From Desulfovibrio sp. (lineage in GTDB: Bacteria > Desulfobacterota > Desulfovibrionia > Desulfovibrionales > Desulfovibrionaceae), in the NCBI GenBank assembly GCA_031287575.1, contig JAITSV010000005.1:25122-89121 (forward strand): a stretch of 64,000 nt of DNA, in the 5' to 3' direction. Below the pieces are notes generated by a model. The model ran no database searches. It was not told where the DNA came from and saw nothing but the letters and a program-made list of their open reading frames with translations. Positions within the stretch are counted from its first letter, which is position 1. Every line of letters starts with the position of its first letter. Shown here one piece after another: positions 17,603 to 26,602 of this stretch. The position numbers were made by a program, and so were the translations under genes.

Positions 17603-20128
17603 TTACGGAGCGTTCGGCGCGCTGGCGGGGGGTATTTCCGGGCTTGCCGGGGCCGGAGTCGCCGGGGGTGGAGCAGCTTCCGGATTGGCGGGGGCGGGCT
17701 GCGTTGCCGTGGCGGTGTTGCCCCCCGTGTTGACGGTCGTGTCCGGCGCGATCAGGGGAGACTCGGCAGGCTGGGCGGGCCGGGCGGCCTCGCGCGGGGC
17801 GGTGGGGGCGCGGACTCCGGCGTTCGCGGGCGCGGTGGCATTGGTCCCCGTGGCAGCTGCCGTTCCGTTTGCTGCGGGCGTGACCGTGCGCGGCAGGGGC
17901 GCCGGGGCCGGTTTGGCGCCGGGGGACACCTTGGGAGACTGGGAAGATTGGGGAGCCGCCGGGGCATCGGTGGCTGGGGCGGCTGGGGTGACTGGGGTGG
18001 ATGGAGTGACGGGGGCGGCAGGAGCGGGTTGCGCTGCGGGCGGTGTCGCCGCTTTGGTGGCATTGGCGCGCGGCGCGTCCGGTGCGCCCGGTCCCGTCTC
18101 GCTGGCGGTCGTCGCGCCGGGTTCGGCGGCCTTGTCCCCCGTATCGGGCGTGGCGACCTTGCCCTGCATCTCCGGAGCCTTGGCCGTCGTGTCGGTGGAG
18201 GCCGCCGTGCCGGGTGCGGCCTCGGCGTTCCGCGGCGCGGGGGAGGCGGCGTCCGTAGCGTCCATGGAATTTGGGGAATCCGGGGAATCTGGGGAACCCG
18301 TGGCACCAGCAGCCCCCGTGGCGGCAGTGGGATTCACGAGTGTGGCGGGCGTGCCCTGTGTGCCCTGTGTGCCCTGTGTGGTAGTCGGGTCGGTCCCCCT
18401 GGCGCGTCCGCCCCGCTGGAAGCGGTTCACGGCGCGGTTGTGTTCGTCCAGCGTGGCGCTGAACTGGTGCGAGCCGTCGTTGCGCGACACGAAGTAGAAA
18501 TAGCCGTGTTTTTCCGGCGTGGTGGCCGCGCGCAGCGATTCCATCCCCGGCGAGCAGATGGGGCCGGGGGGCAGGCCGGGGCGACGGTAGGTGTTGTACG
18601 GGTTGGCGGCGTCCTGCAGGTGCGGGCGGCGCAGGTTGCCGTCGAAGGCCTCGCCCAGCCCGTAGATGGTGGTGGGGTCCGCCTGCAACAGCATGCCGGT
18701 GCGCAGCCGGTTGGCGTACACCCCGGCCACGCGGCTCCGTTCGGAGGGCTGGCCGGTTTCCTTTTCCACGATGGAGGCCAGGGTGATCAGCCGCCGCAGC
18801 TCGTCGCGGGCGGGGCGGCCATCGGGCCAGACCTGGGCGGCGCGCCGCCAGAAGGTGTCCACCATCCGTCCGGCCACGGCGCGGGCCGATTCCCGGTCGG
18901 GGGTGGTGGGCTTCTTGATCAGGTAGGTATCGGGAAACAGGAAGCCTTCCGCCGTGTCGAAGGGGATGCCCCAGTGGCGCAGAAAGGCCGGGTCGGTGAT
19001 CACCGCGCGGAAGTCCTCCACGGTGACGAAGCCCTCCACCTCCAGCAGGCGGGCGGTTTCCCACCAGGTCAGCCCTTCGCGCAGGGTGATGCGCGACAGC
19101 ACCGGCTGGCCGTTCACCAGTTGGTCCAGCACGCGGAAGGGCGCCCAACTGCTGTGCACCAGAAAGCGACCGGCCTTCAGCGAGGTTTCCCAGCCGTGAT
19201 AGTGGGCCAGCAGCTTGAAGCGCCAGTCGCTGGTCACCGCGCCCTTGTCCACCAGTTGCCTGGTCACCTTGTCGAAGGTGGCGCCGGGCTCCACGTCCAC
19301 GTACACGTCCACCCCCGGCGTGCCGGAGGACGCGGGCGGGGTATGCAGGAAGCGCCAGGCGTCGTATCCCGCGTAGCCGCAGGCCACAAGGACCAGCAGG
19401 ACCAGCGCGGCCAGCACGCGCAACAGGATGCGCACCACCGGGCGGTCCGGTGCCGGGGGGGCGGGGGGCGGTGTGGTGGGGGGGGAGGCGGACGCTTCCG
19501 GAGTGGGGGGCACGGATGCAGTCGGTGTGGATGATGGTGGGGCAGGCACGGGGGCTGCCGGGGTGGATGCAGGTGATTCGGGCGCGAAGGCCTCTGCTTC
19601 CGTGGCGGGTTGTGCCGGGGGCGTTTCCCCCGAGGGCGCAGAGGCAGTGTCGTCGGATGCCGGGGCAGGGGCGGTGCCGGTGGGGGCCGTCGCGGCTTCT
19701 GGCGTATCGGATGCCGGGGCGGATTGCGCGTCCGTGGAGTCCGTGGCCTTCGAGGCCGTCGCGGCTTCAGGGGCCGATGCCGCAGGGGTGGGCACCGGCG
19801 TGCTCGCTGTTTCGTCCGACTGCGCCGTGGGAGCAGCCGTAGCGACCGTGACGTCTGGCGCGCCTGTCCTGTCTGTCTTGTCCGGCGTTCCGGAAACATC
19901 CGGCGTTGCGGGCGCGGCAGCGCTGTCGCCAGAGTCTGACGGCTTCGTAGCGTCGGCGGGGCTGGCCTCGTCGGGCTTGTGTTCGCCGTCCGGCTGTTGC
20001 GGGGTGGGGGCAGCGGTGGCCGCGACAGGCGCGTCAGGAGACGCGGGCTGCGCGCCCTGCTCCTGTGCGGATGTCGGTGCGGAGGTATCGGGAGAATGTT
20101 CCGGGAATGCTTTGGGGGTATCGCTCAT
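17603..20128 (-). CDS. mltG: Endolytic murein transglycosylase MltG with long disordered ends
   Basis: 841 residues, against about 340 in E. coli. Residues 1-230 are Ala/Pro/Thr-rich and cytoplasmic, a single TM helix lies at about 231-256, and the YceG-like catalytic domain spans about 265-570. The family motifs are EGFLFPDTY, the catalytic Glu in ASIVEKET (near 454), LQADPTTIYGL, GLPPGPICSPG and SHQFSATLDEHN. Residues 573-841 are a second low-complexity Ala/Pro/Thr tail in the periplasm, with a TQG tripeptide repeated three times. It cuts nascent glycan strands and helps set their length. It lies 17 nt after ruvX, a common pairing. The flanking tails show the same strong base bias as the genome. 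Confidence 0.92.
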   Translation of the reverse strand: MSDTPKAFPEHSPDTSAPTSAQEQGAQPASPDAPVAATAAPTPQQPDGEHKPDEASPADATKPSDSGDSAAAPATPDVSGTPDKTDRTGAPDVTVATAAPTAQSDETASTPVPTPAASAPEAATASKATDSTDAQSAPASDTPEAATAPTGTAPAPASDDTASAPSGETPPAQPATEAEAFAPESPASTPAAPVPAPPSSTPTASVPPTPEASASPPTTPPPAPPAPDRPVVRILLRVLAALVLLVLVACGYAGYDAWRFLHTPPASSGTPGVDVYVDVEPGATFDKVTRQLVDKGAVTSDWRFKLLAHYHGWETSLKAGRFLVHSSWAPFRVLDQLVNGQPVLSRITLREGLTWWETARLLEVEGFVTVEDFRAVITDPAFLRHWGIPFDTAEGFLFPDTYLIKKPTTPDRESARAVAGRMVDTFWRRAAQVWPDGRPARDELRRLITLASIVEKETGQPSERSRVAGVYANRLRTGMLLQADPTTIYGLGEAFDGNLRRPHLQDAANPYNTYRRPGLPPGPICSPGMESLRAATTPEKHGYFYFVSRNDGSHQFSATLDEHNRAVNRFQRGGRARGTDPTTTQGTQGTQGTPATLVNPTAATGAAGATGSPDSPDSPNSMDATDAASPAPRNAEAAPGTAASTDTTAKAPEMQGKVATPDTGDKAAEPGATTASETGPGAPDAPRANATKAATPPAAQPAPAAPVTPSTPVTPAAPATDAPAAPQSSQSPKVSPGAKPAPAPLPRTVTPAANGTAAATGTNATAPANAGVRAPTAPREAARPAQPAESPLIAPDTTVNTGGNTATATQPAPANPEAAPPPATPAPASPEIPPASAPNAP

Positions 20129-20145
20129 GCGGTGATGCTATCCGG

Positions 20146-20574
20146 TCAGGCGGGGGTCCGCCGGGATTCTGGCAGGTTGAGGAACGATTGCAGGATGCGC
20201 ACGGCCGCCTGCTGGTCCACCACGGCCTCCAGCGCCCTGCCGGAAAGCCCGGCGTCGCGCAGGTCGTCCTCGGCCTCGTAGGAGCTCAGAAACTCCTCCA
20301 TGAGGTAGACGGGCAGGGTGGTGCGGCGCTTCAGCCGCTCCACGAAGTTGCGCACCTGCCGGGTGGTCAGGGTGTCCGTGCCGTCGTGCAGCAGGGGCAG
20401 CCCCACCACGTAGGCCTCGGCGCGTTCTTCCTCGGCCACGGCCAGCAACTCGGCAAAAAACCGGTCGCGGGTGGTCATGACGATGGTGCGGCGCGGAAAG
20501 GCCATGCTGCCGCCCGTGTCGCTGGCCGCAACGCCGGTGCGCCTGGTGCCGTAGTCTATGCCAAGGTACTTCAT
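20146..20574 (-). CDS. ruvX: Putative Holliday junction resolvase RuvX/YqgF
   Basis: 142 residues with the RNase H-like YqgF fold. [12 protein letters not shown] at 5-16 carries the first catalytic Asp, VVGLP near 58 follows the central strand, and EEFLSSYEA holds the second acid. The family acts in 16S rRNA 5' maturation and possibly resolves junctions. The start is chosen at MKYLGIDYG; upstream codons are Arg/Pro-rich and unsupported. It precedes mltG in the same operon. Confidence 0.88.
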   Translation of the reverse strand: MKYLGIDYGTRRTGVAASDTGGSMAFPRRTIVMTTRDRFFAELLAVAEEERAEAYVVGLPLLHDGTDTLTTRQVRNFVERLKRRTTLPVYLMEEFLSSYEAEDDLRDAGLSGRALEAVVDQQAAVRILQSFLNLPESRRTPA

Positions 20575-20659
20575 GGGTGGCCGGATGCTACGCCAGCGGG
20601 CGCGGCTGGGCAAGCCGTGGGGTGGTGACGGTTTTGCCGTGCGGTCGGTGGTGTCCAGG

Positions 20660-20693
20660 AAAAGGCGCACCCGTTGCAACGGATGCGCCTTTT
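20660..20693 (-). terminator. Rho-independent terminator, probably bidirectional
   Basis: AAAAGGCGCA (20660-20669) pairs with TGCGCCTTTT (20684-20693), and CCGTTGCAACGG inside is itself a palindrome. It most likely ends the leftward transcript from the dehydrogenase gene at 20923 before ruvX. A T-rich tail exists on the plus side too. Confidence 0.75.
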
Positions 20694-20755
20694 ATTCTTG
20701 TTTCATTGGGGTACGCGGGACTCACGCGTCATGGATTTTTGTTCTCTGGCAAGGA

Positions 20756-20819
20756 AGATGCGCCTTTTGCGGAGGGAGCGTACTCTGGTCGTACGTGACC
20801 GTAGCAAAAGGCAGCATCT
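20756..20819. repeat. Imperfect long inverted repeat
   Basis: AGATGCGCCTTTTGC (20756-20770) is matched by GCAAAAGGCAGCATCT (20804-20819), a perfect complement except for one inserted A. The loop contains GGTCGTACGTGACC, a further near-palindrome. It adjoins the 59-nt repeat and the terminator and shares the GCGCCTTTT core with that terminator. Confidence 0.7.
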
Positions 20820-20832
20820 GACGCGTTGCTCT

Positions 20833-20891
20833 CGATGGCCGTATGGCTCGCAAGCTCGCCTGACGGCCACGCTTCGCGCCCTTCGGGTCGG
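20833..20891 (-). repeat. 59-nt dispersed hairpin repeat, copy 2
   Basis: Reverse-complement match to 10774-10832, with 54 of 59 bases identical. Arms GGCCGT (20837-20842) and ACGGCC (20863-20868) enclose a loop of 20 nt, the same size as in copy 1. Confidence 0.8.
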
Positions 20892-20922
20892 TCAGCCAGA
20901 GGGCAAAAGGCCATGACGCGCT

Positions 20923-23900
20923 CTACAGCGAGCTGTCGTCCACCACCCGCACGCCGCCGTCGTCTTTCGCCTGGTCGGCGGCCTTGCGCAGGATCTTGCG
21001 CCAGTCCGCGCCCTTGGCCAGTTCGGCCAGCCATTCCAGGGTATGCAGCACGGGGCGCTTGTCCTTGAGGGTCAGCATGGTGCGCTTGATGCCCACCTTG
21101 CACGAGGGGCAGCCCACGATGACGGGCGCGCCGTCGGCGTAGGTCATGAAATCCGCCTCAAGGCGCATCCGCTTGCGGGCGCGCAGCTTGTTGTAGATGG
21201 CGGGCGAGGTCATGGCGCCCATGCCCGATTCGCCGCAGCAGCCGGGATTGACGCGGACTTTCGCGCCGGTGAAGGCCGCCACGGCCTGCGCGTAGATGTT
21301 CGCGGCCTTGCCCTTGTGCACGCCCACCCATTCCGCATGGCACGAGGGGTGGTAGAGCACCTCGGTTCCGGCGGCGGGCTTTTCCGCACCCGTAAGGGCG
21401 TCGGCGGGCAACCGTTCCAGCAGGAACTGCACCATGTCCATGTGGCGAGTGGGGGCGGTGCCCTGCGCGCCCAGCAGTTCGTGGCGCTGGATGCCGTCGC
21501 GGCACGAGCCGCAGGCGGTGATGACGTGGGTGACGTTGAGCCCCGCCGCGCGCGCCTTGTCCAGCGCGGCCCTGATGGCCTGCACGTTGTGGTCGCGGTT
21601 GGTGGCGAAGGCGTTGTCGGCCCCGGCGGACAGCAGCGGATAGCCGCAGCACAGGTGCTGTTCCGGCATGACCACGGCCACGCCGGATTTCAGCATCAGC
21701 ATCAGCCCGGCCAGGCCGATGTTGCGGTAGAACAGCCCGCCCCCGCAGCCGGGGAAGTAGAACACCGCTTCCACGGGTTCGCCAGTGGCCGCCGCGCGCT
21801 GTCTGGCACTGGCGGGCACGAAGATGCCGCCCTTGCCGAGGTGCAGGGTTTCCGCAAGGTTCTTGTAGCCCACTTCCGGACCGGGACCGGCGAACAGCGG
21901 GCTTTCGAAGCGTTCGCGCCACCCGGCGGGCACAAGGCCCACGAAGCGGTTCTGAAAGCGTTGGCCCATGGACGCGGCCTTGGCCGCGCGGGGCACGCGC
22001 GATGCCGGGTCGGCAGACAGCCATTCCAGCACCTTGCGCTTGATGGGGTGGCCGCCCGCGTTCTCCGATTCCAGGAAGGCGCGCATGGCCAGGGCCACGC
22101 CGGACGAATCGATCTTCACCGGGCAGACCGAGGTGCAGCGGCCACAGCCGGTGCAGTGCTCCATCATGGTGCGCAGTTCGCCCAGCAGGAACGGATCGGG
22201 CCTGCCCTTGTTGACCTGCGAATAGTACACCGCCTCCACCAGCGCGCCGAGGGCGATGTTCTTGTTGCGCGGGTGGTATTGCAGCGACTGTTCCGGGTAG
22301 AACATGGGGCAGACCTGCTTGCACTTGCCGCAGCGGGTACAGATCTGCACGTTGGCCAGGAGCGCGATCAGCCGTTCCTTGTCGGGCAGGCCGCTCTGGC
22401 GGATGTCCTCGATGAGCCGGTTGAACGAGAAGGTGAACGGGCGCACCGGCAGTTCGCGCTGGGTCAGCTTGGCCGGGTTCAGCACGTTGCGCGGGTCCAC
22501 GCGCTCCTTGAAGGCGCGCAGGGCGTCCATCTTTTCCTTGCGCAGGAAGGCGATCTTGGTGATGCCGATGCCGTGCTCGCCGGAAACCTCTCCGCCCACT
22601 TCCTGGGCTTTCGCCATGACGCGGTGGGCCACCTGCTCGGCATTGTGCAGCATGACCGGGTCGTTGGAGTTGACCGGGATGTTGACGTGACAGTTGCCGT
22701 CGCCCGCGTGCATGTGGCTGGCCACCTCGATGCGGGTGGCCTGCATGTGGTCCTTGATGCGCTCTATCTTGCGGGCCAGGTTGGCGTGCACGTTGCCCAG
22801 TTCACCCAGAAAGACCACGGCGCGGATCTGCATTTCCTCGTCCGAGATGTCCTTGGCCGAAACCTCGCCCTTGGCCACCTTGGAGGCGTAGGTGAACTCG
22901 CGGTTGAATTCCCTGTCGTCCAGCGGCATGCCCGCCAGGCGTCCCACCTCTTGCAGGGCCGAGCGGTAGGCGGCGGCCGCGCATTCCAGGTTCACCTGTT
23001 CGAGGAAATCGGCGAATTCGGGCACCCCGTCGATGGGGATGACCACGTCCTCGTTGATCTTGAAGCCGGACGTGCGGCGGGCGATGGCGGACAGCTTGTG
23101 GCGGTCCTCCCAGAAGACTTCCGCCTCCTTCTCGTCGCGCGCGGCAAAGATGTCCGCCCCGTCGTAGGGGTTCACGATGTCCAGGATCTGGTGCACGGCG
23201 CGGTCCAGGTGAAACTCGTCGTCGCCGTCCAGTTGCACGATGAGCACCGAAATGGGGTCGCCCTCGTACTCCGTGGACTTTTTCTTGTATTCTATGGCCT
23301 TGACGTACTTGGAGTTGAACTCCTCCAGGGCCGATATCTTCACGTGGTCGCCTTCGCGGCGGATGGTGTCGCGGTAGCCCACCACGTCCTTGATGACCTG
23401 CATGGCGCTGTTCATGGAGCGCCCGAAGAATTCCAGCACCAGCACGCGCGAGTGGACCGGCTTCTTGTGCAGCACGAAGCAGGCCTCGACGATGATGCCG
23501 TCCACGCCTTCCTTCTGCATGCCGGGCAGGCCGCCCAGGGTCTTGTTGGTCACGTCCTTGCCAAGGCCGGGCAGGCGGATTTCGTCGCCGCGCAGGGACA
23601 CCACGTTGCGCACGCCGCCGCTCAGGTCGCGGATTTCGAAGGTGGCCGTCTCGCCGGGCATGATCTTGTGGCGCGGGTGATCCACGCGGGCCACGTCGAT
23701 GATCTCGCCGGTGGGGGTGACCATGCGCCACGAGAGCAGGTTGTCGAGGGTGGTGCCGTATTCGAAGGCGAAGGGGCCGCCGGCGTTCTCGGCGATGTTG
23801 CCCCCGATGGACGAGGCCAGCTTGGAGGCCGGGTCCACGGTGAACAAGAGGCCCTTCCTGCCAGCCGCGACGATGGCGTCGTTGGTGATGACGCCCGCCT

Positions 23901-24522
23901 CGCAGCACAGCACCCTGTTCTGCTCGTCGATGCTGGCGATGCGGGTAAGTCGGCCCAGGCTGAGGATGACCGTGCGCTTGCGGGCGGGCACGGCACCGCC
24001 GGTCAGGCCGGAACCGCCGCCGCGCGGGATGATGGCGAACTTCAGCTCGTTGGCCAGCTTGACCACGGCGCTGACCTGTTCGGCAGACGCGGGGCTGACC
24101 ACCAGCATGGGCAGTTCCATGCGCAGGTCGGTGGCGTCGGTGGAATTTTCAACCAGCGCGCCGGGGCGGGTGTCGATGCACTCGCGCGGCATGACGGCGG
24201 CAAGGCGTTTCACCAGTTCGTCGCGGTAGGCCACCTCGGCCTCGTGCGCGCTCCAGAACATGGTGATGCCTTCGCCGATGCTGGTGGCGTAATGGTGGGC
24301 CAGTGCCGCCTTTTCGCCCTCGAAACGCGCGCGAACGCTCGCTTTCACCGTTTCCGCGTCGATGAACGGGTTGTACACGACGAGAAACAGTTCTTCCGCG
24401 ATTTCGATGGCGAGATGACGTACGGATTCCGGCCAGTCCTCGAACTCATCGAGGTTGATGCGCAGAATGCGGTTTACGACGAAATCCGCGGAGATGGAGA
24501 TGTGCGGGCCTTTATGGGGCAT
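20923..24522 (-). CDS. FAD-linked dehydrogenase fused to Fe-S/CCG subunit (lactate/glycolate type)
   Basis: 1199 residues. Residues about 130-290 form the VAO-type FAD domain (PRGGGSGLTGGAVP near 167), followed by a FAD_oxidase_C region with SHMHAGDGNCHVN and GEVSGEHGIG. Two [4Fe-4S] motifs follow, CTRCGKCKQVCP near 727 and CTGCGRCTSVCP near 795. Two CCG-type domains end the protein (CCGYP with ACGSCRDG, then CCGESG with GCPSCKVG). This fuses a GlcD/Dld-like flavin subunit to a GlcF/HdrD-like electron-transfer subunit. It should oxidise a 2-hydroxy acid, D-lactate being the likely one in a sulfate reducer, and pass electrons to the membrane or to an Hdr-like partner. The substrate is inferred. 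Confidence 0.9.
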   Translation of the reverse strand: MPHKGPHISISADFVVNRILRINLDEFEDWPESVRHLAIEIAEELFLVVYNPFIDAETVKASVRARFEGEKAALAHHYATSIGEGITMFWSAHEAEVAYRDELVKRLAAVMPRECIDTRPGALVENSTDATDLRMELPMLVVSPASAEQVSAVVKLANELKFAIIPRGGGSGLTGGAVPARKRTVILSLGRLTRIASIDEQNRVLCCEAGVITNDAIVAAGRKGLLFTVDPASKLASSIGGNIAENAGGPFAFEYGTTLDNLLSWRMVTPTGEIIDVARVDHPRHKIMPGETATFEIRDLSGGVRNVVSLRGDEIRLPGLGKDVTNKTLGGLPGMQKEGVDGIIVEACFVLHKKPVHSRVLVLEFFGRSMNSAMQVIKDVVGYRDTIRREGDHVKISALEEFNSKYVKAIEYKKKSTEYEGDPISVLIVQLDGDDEFHLDRAVHQILDIVNPYDGADIFAARDEKEAEVFWEDRHKLSAIARRTSGFKINEDVVIPIDGVPEFADFLEQVNLECAAAAYRSALQEVGRLAGMPLDDREFNREFTYASKVAKGEVSAKDISDEEMQIRAVVFLGELGNVHANLARKIERIKDHMQATRIEVASHMHAGDGNCHVNIPVNSNDPVMLHNAEQVAHRVMAKAQEVGGEVSGEHGIGITKIAFLRKEKMDALRAFKERVDPRNVLNPAKLTQRELPVRPFTFSFNRLIEDIRQSGLPDKERLIALLANVQICTRCGKCKQVCPMFYPEQSLQYHPRNKNIALGALVEAVYYSQVNKGRPDPFLLGELRTMMEHCTGCGRCTSVCPVKIDSSGVALAMRAFLESENAGGHPIKRKVLEWLSADPASRVPRAAKAASMGQRFQNRFVGLVPAGWRERFESPLFAGPGPEVGYKNLAETLHLGKGGIFVPASARQRAAATGEPVEAVFYFPGCGGGLFYRNIGLAGLMLMLKSGVAVVMPEQHLCCGYPLLSAGADNAFATNRDHNVQAIRAALDKARAAGLNVTHVITACGSCRDGIQRHELLGAQGTAPTRHMDMVQFLLERLPADALTGAEKPAAGTEVLYHPSCHAEWVGVHKGKAANIYAQAVAAFTGAKVRVNPGCCGESGMGAMTSPAIYNKLRARKRMRLEADFMTYADGAPVIVGCPSCKVGIKRTMLTLKDKRPVLHTLEWLAELAKGADWRKILRKAADQAKDDGGVRVVDDSSL

Positions 24523-24755
24523 GGACGGGCTCTCTCTCGGGTTGCGGTGAGAGGAAGCCGCTGACTATAGGCGTGCGCGGCCCGGTTGGCAAGTTGAGTG
24601 AGCGCACGATGTTTTGGCGGGGGGCCGTACCGGTGTGGTCGGAAGCATGCGGGGAGGGCGGGCGGACAGTCCTGCGGAAAAAATATGCGCGGCGTTTGCG
24701 GCGCATGGCAGGCTAGAATCAGGTGGATGATGCTATTTTGAGGCTGATAAATTCT

Positions 24756-24770
24756 ATTGTATGACACAAT
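24756..24770. promoter_or_regulatory. Inverted repeat, possible operator
   Basis: ATTGT-ATGAC-ACAAT has five-base perfect arms and is followed by GTTGTACAT. It lies in the AT-rich part of the divergent region. Confidence 0.4.
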
Positions 24771-24840
24771 GTTGTACATAGTTTGTGCACGCGAACAGTG
24801 CAATGTGGCTGTAGTATTCTGGTGGCGCTAACTGTAAGAT

Positions 24841-24854
24841 CAATCAATTGATTG
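24841..24854. promoter_or_regulatory. Perfect 14-bp palindrome, possible operator
   Basis: CAATCAATTGATTG is its own reverse complement. It lies 64 bases before the ATPase start, where a repressor could block transcription. Confidence 0.5.
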
Positions 24855-24917
24855 TAATTGACTCTTTTTCTGGTTTGGTGTGTAGCGTGGTGCATGTTCC
24901 CTGAAAGGAGGAATGCC

Positions 24918-26438
24918 ATGCCGCACGCACTGCCACGCGCCGATGTCATGGGACGCCTTGCCGCGGACAACCCGTGGTGGGCCGACGAGCTTGCCCGCCC
25001 CTTCGCGGCGGACCTGCCGCAGCGCGACCACTTCGCGCCGTTTTTCGAACTGGCCGCCGACTGTGCGCTGCACCGGGCCGTGGTGCTCATGGGGCCGCGC
25101 CGGGTGGGCAAGACGGTGCTGCTGCACCAGGTGGTGGATACCCTGTTGCAACAGGGGGCCGAACGCCGCCAGATCCTGTTCGCCACCCTGGACGCCCCGG
25201 CCTACACCGGCATGGAACTGGCCGATTTCGTGGAACTGGCCGCCGAAATGGCGGGGCTGGACCCCACCCGCCCCGGCTGGGTCATCTTTGACGAAATCCA
25301 GTACATGGCCGACTGGGAGCGCGGGCTGGACACCCTGGCCGCCCGCTGGCCCGCGCTGCGCTGCACGGTGTGCGGTTCCGCCGCGCCCGCCCTGCGCCGC
25401 ATGGGCGATGCCGAGGCGGCGGGGCGCTTCGCGGTGTACATGCTGCCGCCGCTGTCCTTTGCCGAGTTCCTGCGCCTGTCCGGCGGGCAGCGCCGCGACA
25501 TGAAGCAGTTGTTCACGCCCGAGCGCATGGACGAACTGAACGAGTTGCTGGTGCGGTACATGAATTTCGGCGGCTACCCGGAAGCCGTGGTGTCCGAGCG
25601 GGTGCGCGCGGACATGGCGCGCTTTCTGCGCAGCGAGATCATCGACCGGGTGCTGTGCAGCGATCTGCCCGGCCTGTACGGCATCTCGGACGTGCAGGAA
25701 CTGAACCGCCTGCTGGCCGTGCTGGCCCTGAACAGCGGGCGCGAGGTGACCCTGGAGGACCTGCGCGGCGAATCGGGCATCGCGGTGAATACCCTGAAGC
25801 GCTATCTCGACTATCTGGAAGCCGCCTTCCTGGTGGTGCGGCTGCGGCGCATCGACGACGCGGGCCGCCGCTTCCGGCGCGACCGCAGCTTCAAGGTGTA
25901 CCTGGCCAACCCCTCCATGCGCACCGCGTTGTTCGCGCCCATCACCGGGCCGGACGACCCCGGCCTGCAACCGCTGCTGGAAACCGCCGTGGTGGGGCAG
26001 CTGCTGTGCAGCCCGGCCCTGTCCCGCAATACCTGTTACGCCCGCTGGGACGGCGGCGAGGTGGCGCTGGTGGGCCTGCACCCGGTGCACGGCAAGCCGG
26101 TGCTGGCCTTCGACATCCGCTGGAGCGACGAGGGCATCGCCGCCAGCCAGAAGAACGGCAATGCCCGTTGCGGCGCGCCCGCCGCGTCCGCTGCCACCAC
26201 CCGTGCCGCGCGCAAGGCGGCGGGCAACGGCAGCGGGGCACAGCTGCGGCCCCTGTTCGAGTTTGCCCGGCGGCACAACGTGCGCAAGTCGTACGTGACC
26301 ACCCGCACCACCTTTACGGTAGGAGTGCAAGGCGCCACGGAATTTTCGTACCTGCCCGCGGGCATGCTGGCCTTCACCCTGTCCAGCCAGGCGGCGGAGC
26401 GGATTTTCGCCAAGCTGGTGACGGCGGACTGCGGGTAG
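24918..26438 (+). CDS. ATP-binding protein, AAA_14/DUF4143 family
   Basis: 506 residues. Walker A is MGPRRVGKT near 58-66, and a Walker B-like segment VIFDEIQY lies near 115-122. A DUF4143-type region follows from about 240 with the helical SEIIDRVL and TLKRYLDYLEAAFLV segments. The C-terminal nuclease-like part should carry a D...ExK core; here the corresponding strand reads VLAFDIRWSDEG, so the Lys is not seen and the site may be dead. A 30-residue Ala/Gly-rich insert interrupts this domain. AAAGGAGG at 24904-24911 sets the start. The family is widespread and poorly understood; some members occur beside toxin-antitoxin genes. Confidence 0.88.
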   Translation: MPHALPRADVMGRLAADNPWWADELARPFAADLPQRDHFAPFFELAADCALHRAVVLMGPRRVGKTVLLHQVVDTLLQQGAERRQILFATLDAPAYTGMELADFVELAAEMAGLDPTRPGWVIFDEIQYMADWERGLDTLAARWPALRCTVCGSAAPALRRMGDAEAAGRFAVYMLPPLSFAEFLRLSGGQRRDMKQLFTPERMDELNELLVRYMNFGGYPEAVVSERVRADMARFLRSEIIDRVLCSDLPGLYGISDVQELNRLLAVLALNSGREVTLEDLRGESGIAVNTLKRYLDYLEAAFLVVRLRRIDDAGRRFRRDRSFKVYLANPSMRTALFAPITGPDDPGLQPLLETAVVGQLLCSPALSRNTCYARWDGGEVALVGLHPVHGKPVLAFDIRWSDEGIAASQKNGNARCGAPAASAATTRAARKAAGNGSGAQLRPLFEFARRHNVRKSYVTTRTTFTVGVQGATEFSYLPAGMLAFTLSSQAAERIFAKLVTADCG

Positions 26439-26602
26439 GAAAGACTTTCGGGAAAGGGACAGGCAAGAGTGGAGCAGGAGTGCCGCCCCGCCTCGCGGTA
26501 GTTGTGGGGCGGTGGCGGGACGAAAGCACGAGTACGGGGCGGTGCGCGGTGGTGGAGCTTCTGTGGGGAAGCGGCACCACGGGCGCACCGCCCGCCTTTG
26601 TG

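Larger units (their letters stand above)
20575..20922. other. Intergenic region with terminator, inverted repeat and hairpin repeat
   Basis: 348 bases between the leftward genes for the FAD dehydrogenase and RuvX. It holds a perfect terminator hairpin (20660-20693), a long imperfect inverted repeat (20756-20819) and the second copy of the 59-nt hairpin repeat (20833-20891). No protein-coding gene is supported. Confidence 0.7.
24523..24917. other. AT-rich divergent control region
   Basis: 395 bases between the dehydrogenase (left) and the AAA ATPase (right). The stretch 24720-24880 is strikingly AT-rich for this genome and carries two palindromes, listed separately. No protein-coding gene is supported. 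Confidence 0.6.

Noticed and set aside
14313..19148. A 1611-codon leftward open frame across the GGDEF gene and the 3' part of mltG
   Set aside because: It covers the recognised cyclase on the other strand and has no domain of its own.
21043..24564. A 1173-codon rightward open frame opposite the dehydrogenase
   Set aside because: Shadow of a gene with clear FAD and Fe-S motifs; composition is His/Val/Gly-rich without structure.
26439..26602. A small gene after the ATPase
   Set aside because: Only short frames of low quality with no ribosome site; a terminator follows.
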